Assembly: GCA_963758205.1 (NCBI GenBank)
Contig: CAVWUM010000002.1
Location: 744,001 to 808,000, forward strand
DNA length: 64,000 nt
Direction of reading: 5' to 3'
Origin: Owenweeksia sp963758205
GTDB taxonomy: Bacteria > Bacteroidota > Bacteroidia > Flavobacteriales > Schleiferiaceae
This document shows positions 8,581 through 18,024 of the stretch, in pieces. The position numbers were made by a program, and so were the translations under genes. Below the pieces are notes generated by a model, which ran no database searches, was not told the origin of the DNA, and saw nothing but the letters and a program-made list of their open reading frames with translations. Within the stretch, counting starts at the first letter, position 1. Each line of letters begins with the position of its first letter.

Positions 8581-9567
8581 TTAATCCACAGAAGCCACTC
8601 TAAATCTTTCGATACTGTTTCCGACAGGCTTTATACTCTGAAGATAGGTATACATAGCCTCGAGTTCAGGGCGTTCAAGTTTACAGTAGTATGTCCAGGG
8701 CATTATTGTATTGTACTGTCCCTCTTTTACTGTATGGGGCACAAAGGTTGAATCGCGGTATTGGTGAAAGGTTTGTATAAACTTCTCTGCATCCCACCCC
8801 CCAATACCATGCTCTTTATGAGGTGTAATATTGGAAGAGGTCACATAAGTACCATTAGGCATTTTAAACTCAAATCCTCCGCCAAGGTATTCATCCATTA
8901 CAAACTCTCCCTTCTCCTGCCTGGTGTGGCATTCAATACAAGCACCAGCTGTAACCAGATATTTACCATAGGCCAGTTTGTTTGAATGGTCAGGGTGAGG
9001 CATCTTTTCGCTATTCACTTTAGGGGTGGTATTTACAATAAGATTCAAAGGAAAATCCAACTCACGTGGAGGAACTGTATTCTCAACTTCGGGGATGGTA
9101 CGCAAATAGGCAATAACCGCATAAATATCTTCATCGGGTAATTTGCCGTATTGCAGATAGGGCATAATTGGAAATAAGGCTTCTCCATCTTTATTTACAC
9201 CCACGGTAATAGCCTGGTAAATTTCGCCATCGGTCCAGTTTTTAAGAGCAAAAGGCGTGATGTTTGGCGCATACATTTCTCCTTCAAAATCATTTTCATG
9301 CCCCCACTTTTCACCCCCGCCACCTTTTGTACCTTCAATTACCGGTGCAGTAAATTTTGTATAATCCCGTTGAGCGTGGCAATCCATACAGCCCATCAGG
9401 CTATTGGCCAAAAACTTTCCTCTTTCTACTCTTTCGGGGGTAAGTTCAACTTTAAGGTCTGGCGCTTCAGGAACATTGGGTAAAGCAGTTTTTATATAGA
9501 TAAAACCACCAAGAGCAACTAATAGAATAACAAGGGCAAGTATGCCCAAAATCTTTATGATTTTCAT
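8581..9567 (-). CDS. Diheme c-type cytochrome, membrane anchored
   Basis: A 328-residue protein with an uncleaved-looking N-terminal membrane anchor (IIKILGILALVILLVALGGFIYI) and two cytochrome c domains. The heme-attachment sites are CMDCH (about residue 60) and CIECH (about residue 210). Each domain has candidate distal methionines further on, such as LFPIMPYLQY and NTIMPWTYY. This matches diheme cytochromes that carry electrons in the periplasm between dehydrogenases or quinol oxidoreductases and terminal oxidases. No partner enzyme lies next to it. Confidence 0.88.
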   Translation of the reverse strand: MKIIKILGILALVILLVALGGFIYIKTALPNVPEAPDLKVELTPERVERGKFLANSLMGCMDCHAQRDYTKFTAPVIEGTKGGGGEKWGHENDFEGEMYAPNITPFALKNWTDGEIYQAITVGVNKDGEALFPIMPYLQYGKLPDEDIYAVIAYLRTIPEVENTVPPRELDFPLNLIVNTTPKVNSEKMPHPDHSNKLAYGKYLVTAGACIECHTRQEKGEFVMDEYLGGGFEFKMPNGTYVTSSNITPHKEHGIGGWDAEKFIQTFHQYRDSTFVPHTVKEGQYNTIMPWTYYCKLERPELEAMYTYLQSIKPVGNSIERFRVASVD

Positions 9568-9626
9568 AGCTACTGGTTTAAGATCAGTTAATTAAATCTA
9601 ATGATTTTTACCGACTAAGAATCAGC

Positions 9627-9986
9627 CTACGAAGCAAAATCATTTACGGACCGTAAGAGACTGACCCTATCGATAGGTTTGGAAAAGTATGCGTCAAAAC
9701 CTGCATCCAAAAATTTTTTCCTATCAGCGGGCATAGCATAGGCGGTAATGGTGCAAATTGGTACCGTACCATGTCCCGGGAGTTTGCGGATGATGTGTAG
9801 AAGTTCAACCCCATCCATCTCTTCATTACCCAGGTTTATATCCAGAAAAATAAGGTCATAGGTTTGAGTTTCCAGTAGCCTGAGCGCCTCTCCGGCCGTG
9901 TAGGCCAAATCCACATTATGCCCTTTCAGCATAATCTTAAGCAAATAGGCATTTGCCTTATTATCTTCTACATACAGTATATTCAT
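9627..9986 (-). CDS. Single-domain response regulator (CheY-like receiver)
   Basis: A 119-residue stand-alone receiver domain. The acidic pair is in LYVEDNKANAYLL, the phosphoacceptor aspartate in DLIFLDINLG (about residue 51), the conserved threonine in ICTITAYAM and the lysine in YFSKPID. It has no output domain. Its start overlaps the stop of the upstream histidine kinase by 4 bp (9983-9986), so the two are translationally coupled and probably form one phosphorelay. The output target is unknown. Confidence 0.93.
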   Translation of the reverse strand: MNILYVEDNKANAYLLKIMLKGHNVDLAYTAGEALRLLETQTYDLIFLDINLGNEEMDGVELLHIIRKLPGHGTVPICTITAYAMPADRKKFLDAGFDAYFSKPIDRVSLLRSVNDFAS

Positions 9987-12169
9987 ATCAATATGGGCAG
10001 CGTAATAGTAAAAATGCTGCCTTCGTCCTTTATGCTCACCACTTCAATTTGTCCCCCCATCAGTTCCAGAAATTTTTTGGTAAAACTCAATCCCACTCCA
10101 CTACCCTCATAAGCCCGAGAATGGCCAAGGCTCTCTTGCTCAAAGTCACTGAAAATACGTTCCTGGCTATCAAGCGAAATGCCAATACCACTATCCTGCA
10201 CAGCTATTTTAACAACTCCAGCCTGCTGTGTGTGCTTAATGGTTATACGGCCTACAGAAGTAAATTTTACGGCATTATTAATCACGTTAATGAGGCTTTG
10301 CTCCAGCATAAGTCTGTCAGCCATAACAATAGATGGCTCCCGGTTGTTTTTTAGATCAAATGCCAAACCCTTGGCAGTGGCCTGGGTATGGAGTTTTTCA
10401 TAACACTCCTGTAAGAGCTCACCGATTTCTACTTCTTCAAGTTCCATCGTACTTTTTTCCGCCTCCACTTTACTAAGGTTTACTATACCATCAATGGTGC
10501 GCAATAGCCTGTCGGCCGACTTTTTTTGTATTTCCAGCAATCCCTCCAACTCTTCGTTACCAATAGCTTCGGGCAATAGTTCGGCAACATTCATTATTCC
10601 GTTAAGCGGGGTACGTATTTCATGGCTCAGGTTTGAAATAATGTTGCCCTTCATCCTGTTCAACTCATCCAACCGGCTTTGATTGTAGCGCCTTTCTATT
10701 TCGGTCATCTTGGCTTTACCAATATCCATAAAGCTTATAACCAAGCCCGTAACCTCAGCATTATTTCCCCTTACGGGATTATAAATAACATCGAGCCAGC
10801 CAATACTGCCATCTGCATACACATGTTGCACTTCCTTACGTACTTTTTCTCCAGCCAACACCTTGGGCAATTCTTTTTCAAACCGTTTACGTTCATCCAG
10901 GGGCAAAATATCTCCGAAATAGGCATTGGCCTCCACGGCATCTGCTCCATATTCGAGCAGCCCTATTTTGCGGGTTTCCTCATCAGCCATAAGTACTCGG
11001 CCATTTACATCGAGCAAAACGCTGTTTACAAACCCGTTATTCAATAAGGCCTCCAGCTGGGCCAGGTAATTTTTCTGTTTCTTTTCTGCCAATACCCGAT
11101 CGTGCACATCCACTGCATTTCCAATTATCCTTATGGTTTTTTTGCTGATCGGATCTTTTTTACGCCATCCAAAAATCTCATAGTACCTATAGTCACCATT
11201 TGTATCCCTCAGTCTGAAATGGTTTGCGTAATAATGGCCGGGCTTCTTTATTCCATCGTAAAAGCGGGTGGTGGCTTCTTCCAGGTCATCAGGATGAATA
11301 AAGTCGGTAAGGCTCTTTAGCTGCGATTTATTTTTTATGCCCAGCATTTTTTTAAAATCGGGGCTGTACTCAATTTCATCATTCACCAGGTCATGATCAA
11401 ATATGCCGCTCTTTATACCTTTTAAGGCAAGGTATTTTTGCTCATCACTTTGTCTTACTTTTTCATGCACCGTTTGCCTTTGGGTAATATCCTGTGCAAA
11501 ACCACTTATCCAGATTATTTTGCCTTCATTCACAACCGGCTCGGCCATCACCCTTATCCACTTCAGGTTATTCTTAGGGGTTATAATCCTGGTTATCTCA
11601 TCATAGGGCTTTTGCTCTTTATACAATTTAGCTATCACACCCTGCATACGCCCTTTATCTTCAGGATGATATAGACCGACCACCGTTTCGTGATCCATAG
11701 GAGCATCAGCCGGCAAATCATAAATAGCATAAACCACTTCATTCCAATAAGACTTATTGGCTACCGGATCATGAGACCATGCTCCAAGATCGCCCATTTG
11801 GGCTGCCTTGCTCACCACCTCGGCATTTTCAGTTTCCTGAGTTACATCCCTGAGCAATATTTCAAAACCAACCGCTGTTTTTCGTGCAGAAAAGCGAGAA
11901 TATATAAACTTATTACCAACCCCCAGCAAACGCAGGCGCTGCTTACTTGTAAAGCCGCCTTCCGGCAGATGGTGCATGGTAGTTTTAAAACCTTCAATAT
12001 CTTCGTGAAAAATGTGCTGTAGTAAATCTGTAGAAATGATATCATCTTCAGCTAACTGAAGGAATCTACACCACACGCGGTTTACCTCCACAAAGTGAAA
12101 GTCATTATCCACCACCGTAAAAAAATCTTCACAATGTTGTGCAAACGAATGAAAATCGAAGTGCTTCAC
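9983..12169 (-). CDS. Multi-PAS sensor histidine kinase
   Basis: A 728-residue kinase without clear membrane segments, so probably cytoplasmic. Four PAS-type sensory domains come first, with PAC-like ends such as ISGFAQDITQRQ and IIGNAVDVHDR. Then come the HisKA dimerisation domain with the phospho-histidine in NLSHEIRTPLNGI (about residue 510) and a HATPase domain with VINNAVKFTS, VQDSGIGI and GSGVGLSFTKKFLELMGG. There is no attached receiver; the separate receiver gene overlaps its 3' end. Signals could be small molecules, redox state or light; the sequence does not decide. Confidence 0.93.
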   Translation of the reverse strand: MKHFDFHSFAQHCEDFFTVVDNDFHFVEVNRVWCRFLQLAEDDIISTDLLQHIFHEDIEGFKTTMHHLPEGGFTSKQRLRLLGVGNKFIYSRFSARKTAVGFEILLRDVTQETENAEVVSKAAQMGDLGAWSHDPVANKSYWNEVVYAIYDLPADAPMDHETVVGLYHPEDKGRMQGVIAKLYKEQKPYDEITRIITPKNNLKWIRVMAEPVVNEGKIIWISGFAQDITQRQTVHEKVRQSDEQKYLALKGIKSGIFDHDLVNDEIEYSPDFKKMLGIKNKSQLKSLTDFIHPDDLEEATTRFYDGIKKPGHYYANHFRLRDTNGDYRYYEIFGWRKKDPISKKTIRIIGNAVDVHDRVLAEKKQKNYLAQLEALLNNGFVNSVLLDVNGRVLMADEETRKIGLLEYGADAVEANAYFGDILPLDERKRFEKELPKVLAGEKVRKEVQHVYADGSIGWLDVIYNPVRGNNAEVTGLVISFMDIGKAKMTEIERRYNQSRLDELNRMKGNIISNLSHEIRTPLNGIMNVAELLPEAIGNEELEGLLEIQKKSADRLLRTIDGIVNLSKVEAEKSTMELEEVEIGELLQECYEKLHTQATAKGLAFDLKNNREPSIVMADRLMLEQSLINVINNAVKFTSVGRITIKHTQQAGVVKIAVQDSGIGISLDSQERIFSDFEQESLGHSRAYEGSGVGLSFTKKFLELMGGQIEVVSIKDEGSIFTITLPILI

Positions 12170-12295
12170 TGGAAATGCAGGTTTAACTAAACTGAAACTT
12201 TTCAGAAAATTACTTCATTTTTAGGCGCAACAATTATTTGGGGGTAGAAAATATTCTAATAAACCATCACTAAGTTGGGTTTAAATCAAAAAAAA

Positions 12296-12319
12296 GCCCG
12301 ACTAATTTCTTAGCCGGGC
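12296..12319 (-). terminator. Intrinsic terminator after the acyl-CoA dehydrogenase gene
   Basis: GCCCGACTAA (12296-12305) pairs with TTAGCCGGGC (12310-12319) with one mismatch and a 4-base loop. On the minus strand it is followed by a long T-run, matching the end of the acyl-CoA dehydrogenase transcript. Confidence 0.85.
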
Positions 12320-12356
12320 CTTTTACACTAACTGTTAACTAACTATCTAAAAGTTC

Positions 12357-14162
12357 TTAAAACGGGTACTTATTTTCTTCAATTACCCGTGCCGCAATTC
12401 TTCTTCTTACGTCTCTGACATTTATGGGGTTTTGCACTTTGGTAAAACGTTTTAAGCCCATCAACAGCATACGTTGTTCATCACCTTCGGTAAAGCTGTA
12501 AATCGCTTCGCGGCCGGCATGGCCAATTTTTTCAATAGCCATGTGTACATATAGGCGAGCCATATCTATTTCCCTCGCAGCACCCTCTTCACCTTTTCTG
12601 TCAGCCAGTTTTTTAGCCCTAAGCACAGCACTTTCCGTGGTATATACTTCCATTATCATATCTGCAGCATTCATTAGTATTTGCTGTTGTTCCTCAATCT
12701 CCATAGCAAATTTTTCTACCGCCTTACCGGCCACCATAAGCACTGCCTTTTTAAGCTTACCTATGGCCTCCATTTCTTCGGCAAATAACTCGGTATAATC
12801 AGGTATATCAAAAGATGGAATAGACATTAATTCATTACCAATTTTCATGGCTGGTGACATAAGATCCAACTCACCTTTTAAAGCCTTTTTAAGAAGCATG
12901 GCCACACTATGCATCCTGTTAATTTCATTAGTACCCTCATATATACGTGCAATACGGGCATCGCGATAAGCGGCCTCCATAGGTGCATCGGCACTGTAAC
13001 CCATTCCACCAAAAATCTGTACCCCTTCATCAACCACATAGGCGTTGGCTTCAGAGGCCAGTACTTTTAATATGGCACATTCAATGGCGTATTCCTCCAC
13101 CCCTTTCAGCTTTGCTTCAGGTGAGCTCATACCGCTATCTTTTAATCGTTGAATGTGGTTTTCCACATCCTGTCCCGCCCTGTATGTAGCACTTTCCGCC
13201 ACCCAGGTGCGGGTTGTCATATCAGCCAGCTTTTGCTGTATAGCCCCAAAGCTGCTTATCTTTTGATCAAATTGCTTGCGCTCATTGGCATATTGCACTG
13301 AGTGAGAGATTACCCTACGGCCCGCATCAAGTGTTGCCACAGCTAGTTTTATACGTCCATAGTTAAGAGCATTCATGGCAATTTTAAAACCACCATTGCG
13401 CTCGCCCAGCAGGTTTTCAACCGGAACAGTTACATCATTAAAAAATACCTGGCGGGTGGAGCTGGCGCGGATGCCCAGTTTATTTTCTTCTTCACCAAAA
13501 CTCAGGCCCTCGGTGTTTCTCTCTACAATAAAACCGGTGAGGTATTTATCATCTTCAATACGGGCAAATACGGTAAATACATCCGCAAATCCTGCATTCG
13601 AAATCCATATTTTTTGTCCGTTAATTTTATAGTTCTTCCCATCTTCCGTAAGCTCGGCCTTAGTTTTACCACTATTGGCATCGCTCCCGGCACCCGGCTC
13701 AGTAAGGCAATATGCCCCCATCCATTCACCCGTAACCAGCTTGGGCAGGTACTTTTCCTTCTGTGCATCATTCCCGTAAAGGAGAATAGGTAAAACGCCA
13801 ATACCGGTATGGGCTCCGTAAGCCGTAGAAAGCGAACCGCTCACTCCCGAAATACGATCTGTTACCAGCATGGAGGTGTTAAAGTCCATATCAAGGCCAT
13901 TATACTTTTCGGGTACAGTAATACCTAAAAGCCCCAATTCACCGGCTTTTTTCATAAGCTCTTCGGTAAAGGCGTAATCTTTTTTCTCGAAGCGCTCGCG
14001 GTGTGGCACCACTTCTTTATCGATAAACTCGGTGGTGGCCGAGGCCATCATTTTTTGTTCTTCCGAAAAATCCTCGGGGATAAAAATGTCTTCGGCCTTT
14101 GAATCTCTAATTATGAATTCTCCGCCCTTTAGGTAATCGCTATCTGTGGCAACAGTTGACAT
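12357..14162 (-). CDS. fadE: Acyl-CoA dehydrogenase (FadE/VLCAD-like)
   Basis: A 601-residue FAD-dependent acyl-CoA dehydrogenase for the first step of beta-oxidation. The usual core (AYCLTEPGAGSDANS for FAD/substrate contacts, and YEGTNEINR with the catalytic glutamate) is followed by a helical C-terminal extension of about 170 residues. That extension is seen in VLCAD and in Bacillus FadE (about 594 residues). Its promoter has a -7 box at 14212-14219 and a MarR-type palindrome at 14229-14244 that is nearly the same as the one before the marR-fadN-fadA operon. It therefore very probably belongs to that regulon although it lies 4 kb away. The symbol follows the Bacillus fadNAE arrangement. 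Confidence 0.9.
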   Translation of the reverse strand: MSTVATDSDYLKGGEFIIRDSKAEDIFIPEDFSEEQKMMASATTEFIDKEVVPHRERFEKKDYAFTEELMKKAGELGLLGITVPEKYNGLDMDFNTSMLVTDRISGVSGSLSTAYGAHTGIGVLPILLYGNDAQKEKYLPKLVTGEWMGAYCLTEPGAGSDANSGKTKAELTEDGKNYKINGQKIWISNAGFADVFTVFARIEDDKYLTGFIVERNTEGLSFGEEENKLGIRASSTRQVFFNDVTVPVENLLGERNGGFKIAMNALNYGRIKLAVATLDAGRRVISHSVQYANERKQFDQKISSFGAIQQKLADMTTRTWVAESATYRAGQDVENHIQRLKDSGMSSPEAKLKGVEEYAIECAILKVLASEANAYVVDEGVQIFGGMGYSADAPMEAAYRDARIARIYEGTNEINRMHSVAMLLKKALKGELDLMSPAMKIGNELMSIPSFDIPDYTELFAEEMEAIGKLKKAVLMVAGKAVEKFAMEIEEQQQILMNAADMIMEVYTTESAVLRAKKLADRKGEEGAAREIDMARLYVHMAIEKIGHAGREAIYSFTEGDEQRMLLMGLKRFTKVQNPINVRDVRRRIAARVIEENKYPF

Positions 14163-14211
14163 ATAAACTCAGTATTTTAAAATGTGAATGGAAAATAGAA
14201 TCGAACGAATC

Positions 14212-14219
14212 CAAAGATA
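14212..14219 (-). promoter_or_regulatory. -7 promoter box of the fadE-like gene
   Basis: On the minus strand the sequence is TATCTTTG, an exact match to the Bacteroidota -7 consensus TAnnTTTG, 50 bp upstream of the start codon. Confidence 0.6.
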
Positions 14220-14228
14220 AAAAAATAA

Positions 14229-14244
14229 ACTATGCACGCATAGT
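14229..14244. promoter_or_regulatory. MarR-type operator of the fadE-like gene
   Basis: ACTATGC-AC-GCATAGT is a perfect 16-bp inverted repeat with a 2-base centre. Its core TATGCACGCATA sits 11 bp upstream of the -7 box, so a bound repressor would cover the promoter spacer. The same core with a GC centre occurs at 22593-22604 in front of the marR gene. Confidence 0.75.
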
Positions 14245-14277
14245 AAATTAAAATTATTTTGATACCATCAAAAGAAG

Positions 14278-14308
14278 AAGCCCCCTGAACCTGAGTTCAT
14301 AGGGGCTT
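14278..14308 (-). terminator. Hairpin after the anti-sigma/barrel gene
   Basis: AAGCCCC..TGAAC (14278-14290) pairs with GTTCA..GGGGCTT (14295-14308), with a small internal mismatch. It lies just downstream of the minus-strand stop at 14333. The minus strand continues into CTTCTTTTG, a weak T-run. Confidence 0.6.
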
Positions 14309-14332
14309 CATCATAACAAAACGGAATATTGT

Positions 14333-15946
14333 TTACCAGTGGTAGCTCAGTCCAAGCTGAAAACTGCTGTATAGTTTTTCTGAACGGAAATCATCACCCG
14401 AAAGGCCGTAGCGTAAACCCGCCCTGGTGTAAACAGATAATTCGGGCCGCACATAATACCTTACGGCCGGCTGAAACATCAAGTCCACGCCAAAGCTCTT
14501 TTGTACTTCGCCCTCACCCTGCCTTACAAAAAGGGTTTGGTTTAAAATGGCACCTCCGTAAATATCCACCCCCACTTTATTAAACCTGAAGCGGTGGCCC
14601 AGTAAAACCGGAATTTCGAGGTAAGAGACTTTAACTACCGGCCTTTCAATATTTTTTGTTGTTACAGAAGATGTATCAACTAAAGTTTCAATCAGCGTGT
14701 CTGTAACAACTGTTGAATTCGTATCATATATATATTCTCCCGCTCTCGGGCCTTGTATTACCCATATCGAATCCACCCAAGTGACTTGTCTGTTTTCATA
14801 GGTTTTCACCGTAGTACTGTCATAATTCTGAAAATCGGTAAACCTTACCTTTTCAGTTTGATAATTAAACTGAGTGTAGTTCAAACCAGCGTTTATCAGC
14901 CAGCCATTTTTCTGCCAGTCTACGCTGATACCACCACCATAACCCGTTGTATTCTCAGAGTAATCGGTAATAAAAATTCCACCGACACTGAGGGTAGTTA
15001 ACCTGAAACCACTTTCTTTAAATCCTTTGGTAGCCGCTTTGTCTTCATTTTTGGATGAGCCCTCCTGAGCTATTTGCCCATTTCCAGCCAGAATAGGTTT
15101 TTCTTCATCAATCACGGTATTAGAAGTGTCTCTGTCCTTTGAAAGGTCTTCATCAATAACCACTTCAACTTTGGCAGGGAGTTGCTTCTCTTTAGTATTG
15201 TCAATGGTTGTGGAAGTTGTGTTAGATGTAGTTTTTTGGCTAACATCAGTATCTTCAACCAAAGGCTCATCCAAATGCTGCGGTTCGGGGAAGTTTTCAT
15301 CAACTATAGATCCTGTAGTTAAAAGCATCGTCTCTTCATCAGGTTGTGCGGTTTTGGATTTTTCATTGGCAGGATGGTCGTTTACATCTGTTGAAAGAAC
15401 CGCATTTTGAGTGCGCTTCATAATGAGGTCGCCTTTGGCATCTTCATTATCTCTTGCACCAGCATCCTGACTGCTACTTGCAACAGGAGCAGTTGTATAG
15501 GATACTGAATCGCTGGCTAATGAACTAGTGGAAGTATTAACAGTGCTATTCTTTGGTTTAACTACATCCGCATCCTGAGTCGTTACTTTATTATTTACAT
15601 CTGACTTCTTTTCAGTAGAAGGCTCAAAATTCTGCTTTTCATCTGCCATTGTAGCTTCAGAAGCAGAATTGATTTCTGAGCTTTTTTCCTCCCGCATTTG
15701 GGTTTTCCGATGATCATCATCAGTAGTGTTCCCATCAGGCCACAGCCAAATGGCAGAAACACCCGAAAGTGCCAAAAGCAGAACTATAGCAGCCGTTTTG
15801 AACCAAAGGCCACCCCTCCTTTTAGGTTTACTCAAAGCAGGTTGCGCCTCAATTTTTTGATTCATGGCTTCCCAATCCGAAGCAAAAGAAGAGCCGACAG
15901 GTGCCCCGTCCACTTTCTCCTTCATATTTTTCCAGATATCGCCCAT
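14333..15946 (-). CDS. Anti-sigma-like protein fused to an outer-membrane beta-barrel domain
   Basis: A 537-residue protein with an unusual plan. Residues 1-48 are soluble and would lie in the cytoplasm (GDIWKNMKEKVDGAPVGSSF start). One membrane helix follows at about 50-69 (FKTAAIVLLLALSGVSAIWLW). Then comes a long Ser/Thr/Asp/Glu/Lys-rich linker (about 70-310). The C-terminal about 210 residues look like an outer-membrane barrel of the PorT type, with alternating strands and a final SSFQLGLSYHW ending in an aromatic residue. Its start lies at the end of the ECF sigma gene, so the two are coupled and an anti-sigma role is likely. The linker could span the periplasm. Confidence 0.75.
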   Translation of the reverse strand: MGDIWKNMKEKVDGAPVGSSFASDWEAMNQKIEAQPALSKPKRRGGLWFKTAAIVLLLALSGVSAIWLWPDGNTTDDDHRKTQMREEKSSEINSASEATMADEKQNFEPSTEKKSDVNNKVTTQDADVVKPKNSTVNTSTSSLASDSVSYTTAPVASSSQDAGARDNEDAKGDLIMKRTQNAVLSTDVNDHPANEKSKTAQPDEETMLLTTGSIVDENFPEPQHLDEPLVEDTDVSQKTTSNTTSTTIDNTKEKQLPAKVEVVIDEDLSKDRDTSNTVIDEEKPILAGNGQIAQEGSSKNEDKAATKGFKESGFRLTTLSVGGIFITDYSENTTGYGGGISVDWQKNGWLINAGLNYTQFNYQTEKVRFTDFQNYDSTTVKTYENRQVTWVDSIWVIQGPRAGEYIYDTNSTVVTDTLIETLVDTSSVTTKNIERPVVKVSYLEIPVLLGHRFRFNKVGVDIYGGAILNQTLFVRQGEGEVQKSFGVDLMFQPAVRYYVRPELSVYTRAGLRYGLSGDDFRSEKLYSSFQLGLSYHW

Positions 15947-16515
15947 TAAATCACTTTTTTCAAATCACTTTTTTTTTCAATCATTTTCTTCAACCTCAGC
16001 TTTGCCGATTTTAAGTGGCGCTTAGTGGTACGCTCGGTAACGTTCAGTCTTCCAGCAATCTCGCGGTGCTGATAACCTTCCCACTCGTAAAGGCTAAATA
16101 CTATCCTTTCACTTTCAGGCAACTCAAATATCATTTGTCTTACTTCTTCTGCCGAAAGCTGATCAACCACTTCAGCATGGGTTTGCTTCAAACTCAATGC
16201 TTCCAGGTCTTCATCGCTACCGGTTAAATCTGTGTCACTTTCATACCCCTTATTTTTTCGATAATCATCAATGGCAACTCTAACCATAATTGTAGATGCC
16301 CAAGGGAAGTAATCACGTTTGGTATCATAGGTTTCCAGGCTCAGTAAAATCTTTAAAAAACCGTCATTAAGCAATGCCACCGCATCTTCCCTGTTGCGTT
16401 TGTAGCGCCTGCACGTTCTCATTAAATGCTCGTAGCTCAGGTGATATAAATCAAACTGGGCTTTACGATCATTTTTGAGACATTGCTTTATGGTTTTATT
16501 AAGTTGCCTGGTCAT
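15946..16515 (-). CDS. ECF-type RNA polymerase sigma-70 factor
   Basis: A 189-residue group-4 sigma factor, started at the ATG at 16515; the open frame reaches a TTG 15 bp upstream. Region 2 is seen in YEHLMRTCRRYKRNREDAVALLNDGFLKIL and region 4 in LPESERIVFSLYEWEGYQHREIAGRLNVTERTTKRHL, the latter a promoter-binding helix-turn-helix. The next gene shares its stop/start junction and carries a single membrane helix, the usual place for an anti-sigma partner. The promoter it recognises cannot be told from this window. Confidence 0.92.
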   Translation of the reverse strand: MTRQLNKTIKQCLKNDRKAQFDLYHLSYEHLMRTCRRYKRNREDAVALLNDGFLKILLSLETYDTKRDYFPWASTIMVRVAIDDYRKNKGYESDTDLTGSDEDLEALSLKQTHAEVVDQLSAEEVRQMIFELPESERIVFSLYEWEGYQHREIAGRLNVTERTTKRHLKSAKLRLKKMIEKKSDLKKVI

Positions 16516-16529
16516 AAAATTTTGAAACA

Positions 16530-16566
16530 AAACCCACCCTCCCTAAAAGAAAGGAGGGTAGGGTTT
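16530..16566 (-). terminator. Strong hairpin after the PKD/T9SS cargo gene
   Basis: AAACCC-a-CCCTCC (16530-16542) pairs with GGAGGG-ta-GGGTTT (16553-16566), with a small internal bulge. It lies 42 bp beyond the minus-strand stop at 16608 and just before the sigma gene, separating the two units. Confidence 0.75.
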
Positions 16567-16607
16567 GCAAAGGGTCAGGGAAATATTAGTAGGCTATAGA
16601 CCTTAGA

Positions 16608-17855
16608 TTACTTCACCATCATTTTTAAGGTAGTAGCGCCCTGCTCACTGTTTACCCGCACAATATATAAACCTGTATTGAGCGAGTTTAGCGAAGCGCT
16701 TCCTCCTTCGGGATTAATGGACTTAACCACCTGACCATTCATAGTAATTACATCAATTTGAGTTACACCCAAACTTTCGTCCCATGATAGTGTAGCCTCA
16801 TCACTACTTGGGTTAGGGAATAGATTAAAGCGCGAGCTCAAATCAACTTCTTGCTGACCAATAGTAGCCGGATCAATTACATTGATTGTAAAGCCCTGCT
16901 GAGCCGTTTTGTACACTAAGTTGCCATTAGCGTCAAAGCCAATAGAGTCACAAAATGTGCTTACACAAGTATCAGTGCCTTTATAAGAGTACAGTGTTAG
17001 ACACACTTCATATACACCGGTATCATTATAGGTATGAGTAGGATATTGAGCGGTAGATGAATTTCCATCACCAAAATCCCAACGGTAGCCGATTATGCTG
17101 GCACCGGTATCTACACTACTGTTCTCCCATATCACCACCTGGCCCTGGAAGTTGATGGAGTTGGTGGTATCAACATAGAAATTAGCCTGACAATTAAGGC
17201 TTGGAGGTGTAGTACCACCCACACACTGTGGACTACATACTGATGATCTGCTGTAGCAAACATTTGGAAGGGTTGGTGATAATATCCATATAGAATCTCT
17301 GTTCATTCCCTGAAAGTAATTGCTGTTTCGGGTTATCCCATTGTAGGTCCAGGAATGATTGATGGTAGGCAGACTAGGGGCATAAGTAGAATCTAAAAGC
17401 GAGTGCGCATAAATCTCATGTACCATTCCTACACCAGGACCCCAATTACTGGAGTAAACCTGAAACACAACATCACACTGCAAAGGAGCACAGGCTATTT
17501 GTAAATTTATAGAAGCATTTGGAGCACTGTTAAATACTTCATCCACCCCAGTTACAAGTGCTTTCTGACAATCAAGAGCACCTACTACAAGTGTATCGGC
17601 ATTGGCGCCAGAGTAATTAAGGGTGTAGTTACCATTCGCATCTGTATAGTCCAGCCATACAAAATCATTGGGATTGATACTTAAATTGGCTACTCCACCA
17701 AGTTGGGTACTCTTTCCATAATAGAATACAGCAACACCTGGAATTGGCTGTTGATTCGCATCCACCACGGTACCGGTGATAGTTCCATTAAGTTGAGCAT
17801 GGGCCATTCCACCAAAGAGGAATGTGATCATTAAACTGAATATTAACTTTTTCAT
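16608..17855 (-). CDS. Secreted PKD-domain protein with type IX secretion sorting domain
   Basis: A 415-residue exported protein. It has a signal peptide (MKKLIFSLMITFLFGGMAHA), a carboxypeptidase-regulatory-like domain (GTVVDANQQPIPGVAVFY), a middle region with several cysteines, and a PKD domain (YRWDFGDGNSSTAQYPTHTY). It ends in a type A T9SS C-terminal domain (FNLFPNPSSDEATLSW to the final LKMMVK), which directs passage through the type IX machinery and attachment to the cell surface or release. The binding target is unknown. The gene stands alone between two terminators. Confidence 0.9.
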   Translation of the reverse strand: MKKLIFSLMITFLFGGMAHAQLNGTITGTVVDANQQPIPGVAVFYYGKSTQLGGVANLSINPNDFVWLDYTDANGNYTLNYSGANADTLVVGALDCQKALVTGVDEVFNSAPNASINLQIACAPLQCDVVFQVYSSNWGPGVGMVHEIYAHSLLDSTYAPSLPTINHSWTYNGITRNSNYFQGMNRDSIWILSPTLPNVCYSRSSVCSPQCVGGTTPPSLNCQANFYVDTTNSINFQGQVVIWENSSVDTGASIIGYRWDFGDGNSSTAQYPTHTYNDTGVYEVCLTLYSYKGTDTCVSTFCDSIGFDANGNLVYKTAQQGFTINVIDPATIGQQEVDLSSRFNLFPNPSSDEATLSWDESLGVTQIDVITMNGQVVKSINPEGGSASLNSLNTGLYIVRVNSEQGATTLKMMVK

Positions 17856-17938
17856 TTTTATGTTTTTAAAGATTAAATAATAAGGCCTTCACTCACTACT
17901 ACGGATTTACTTTGGCAAAAGTGACATTGCAAATAAAA

Positions 17939-17958
17939 AAAGCGGCCGAGGCCGCTTT
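17939..17958 (-). terminator. Intrinsic terminator of the marR-fadN-fadA operon
   Basis: AAAGCGGCC (17939-17947) pairs perfectly with GGCCGCTTT (17950-17958). On the minus strand it runs into a T-tract of seven. It lies 67 bp past the thiolase stop. Confidence 0.9.
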
Positions 17959-18024
17959 ATGTGGTAATGAGTAATAAGCTATTAATATTACCTTAAAACT
18001 TGATTCCTCCTACATAATATTTAA

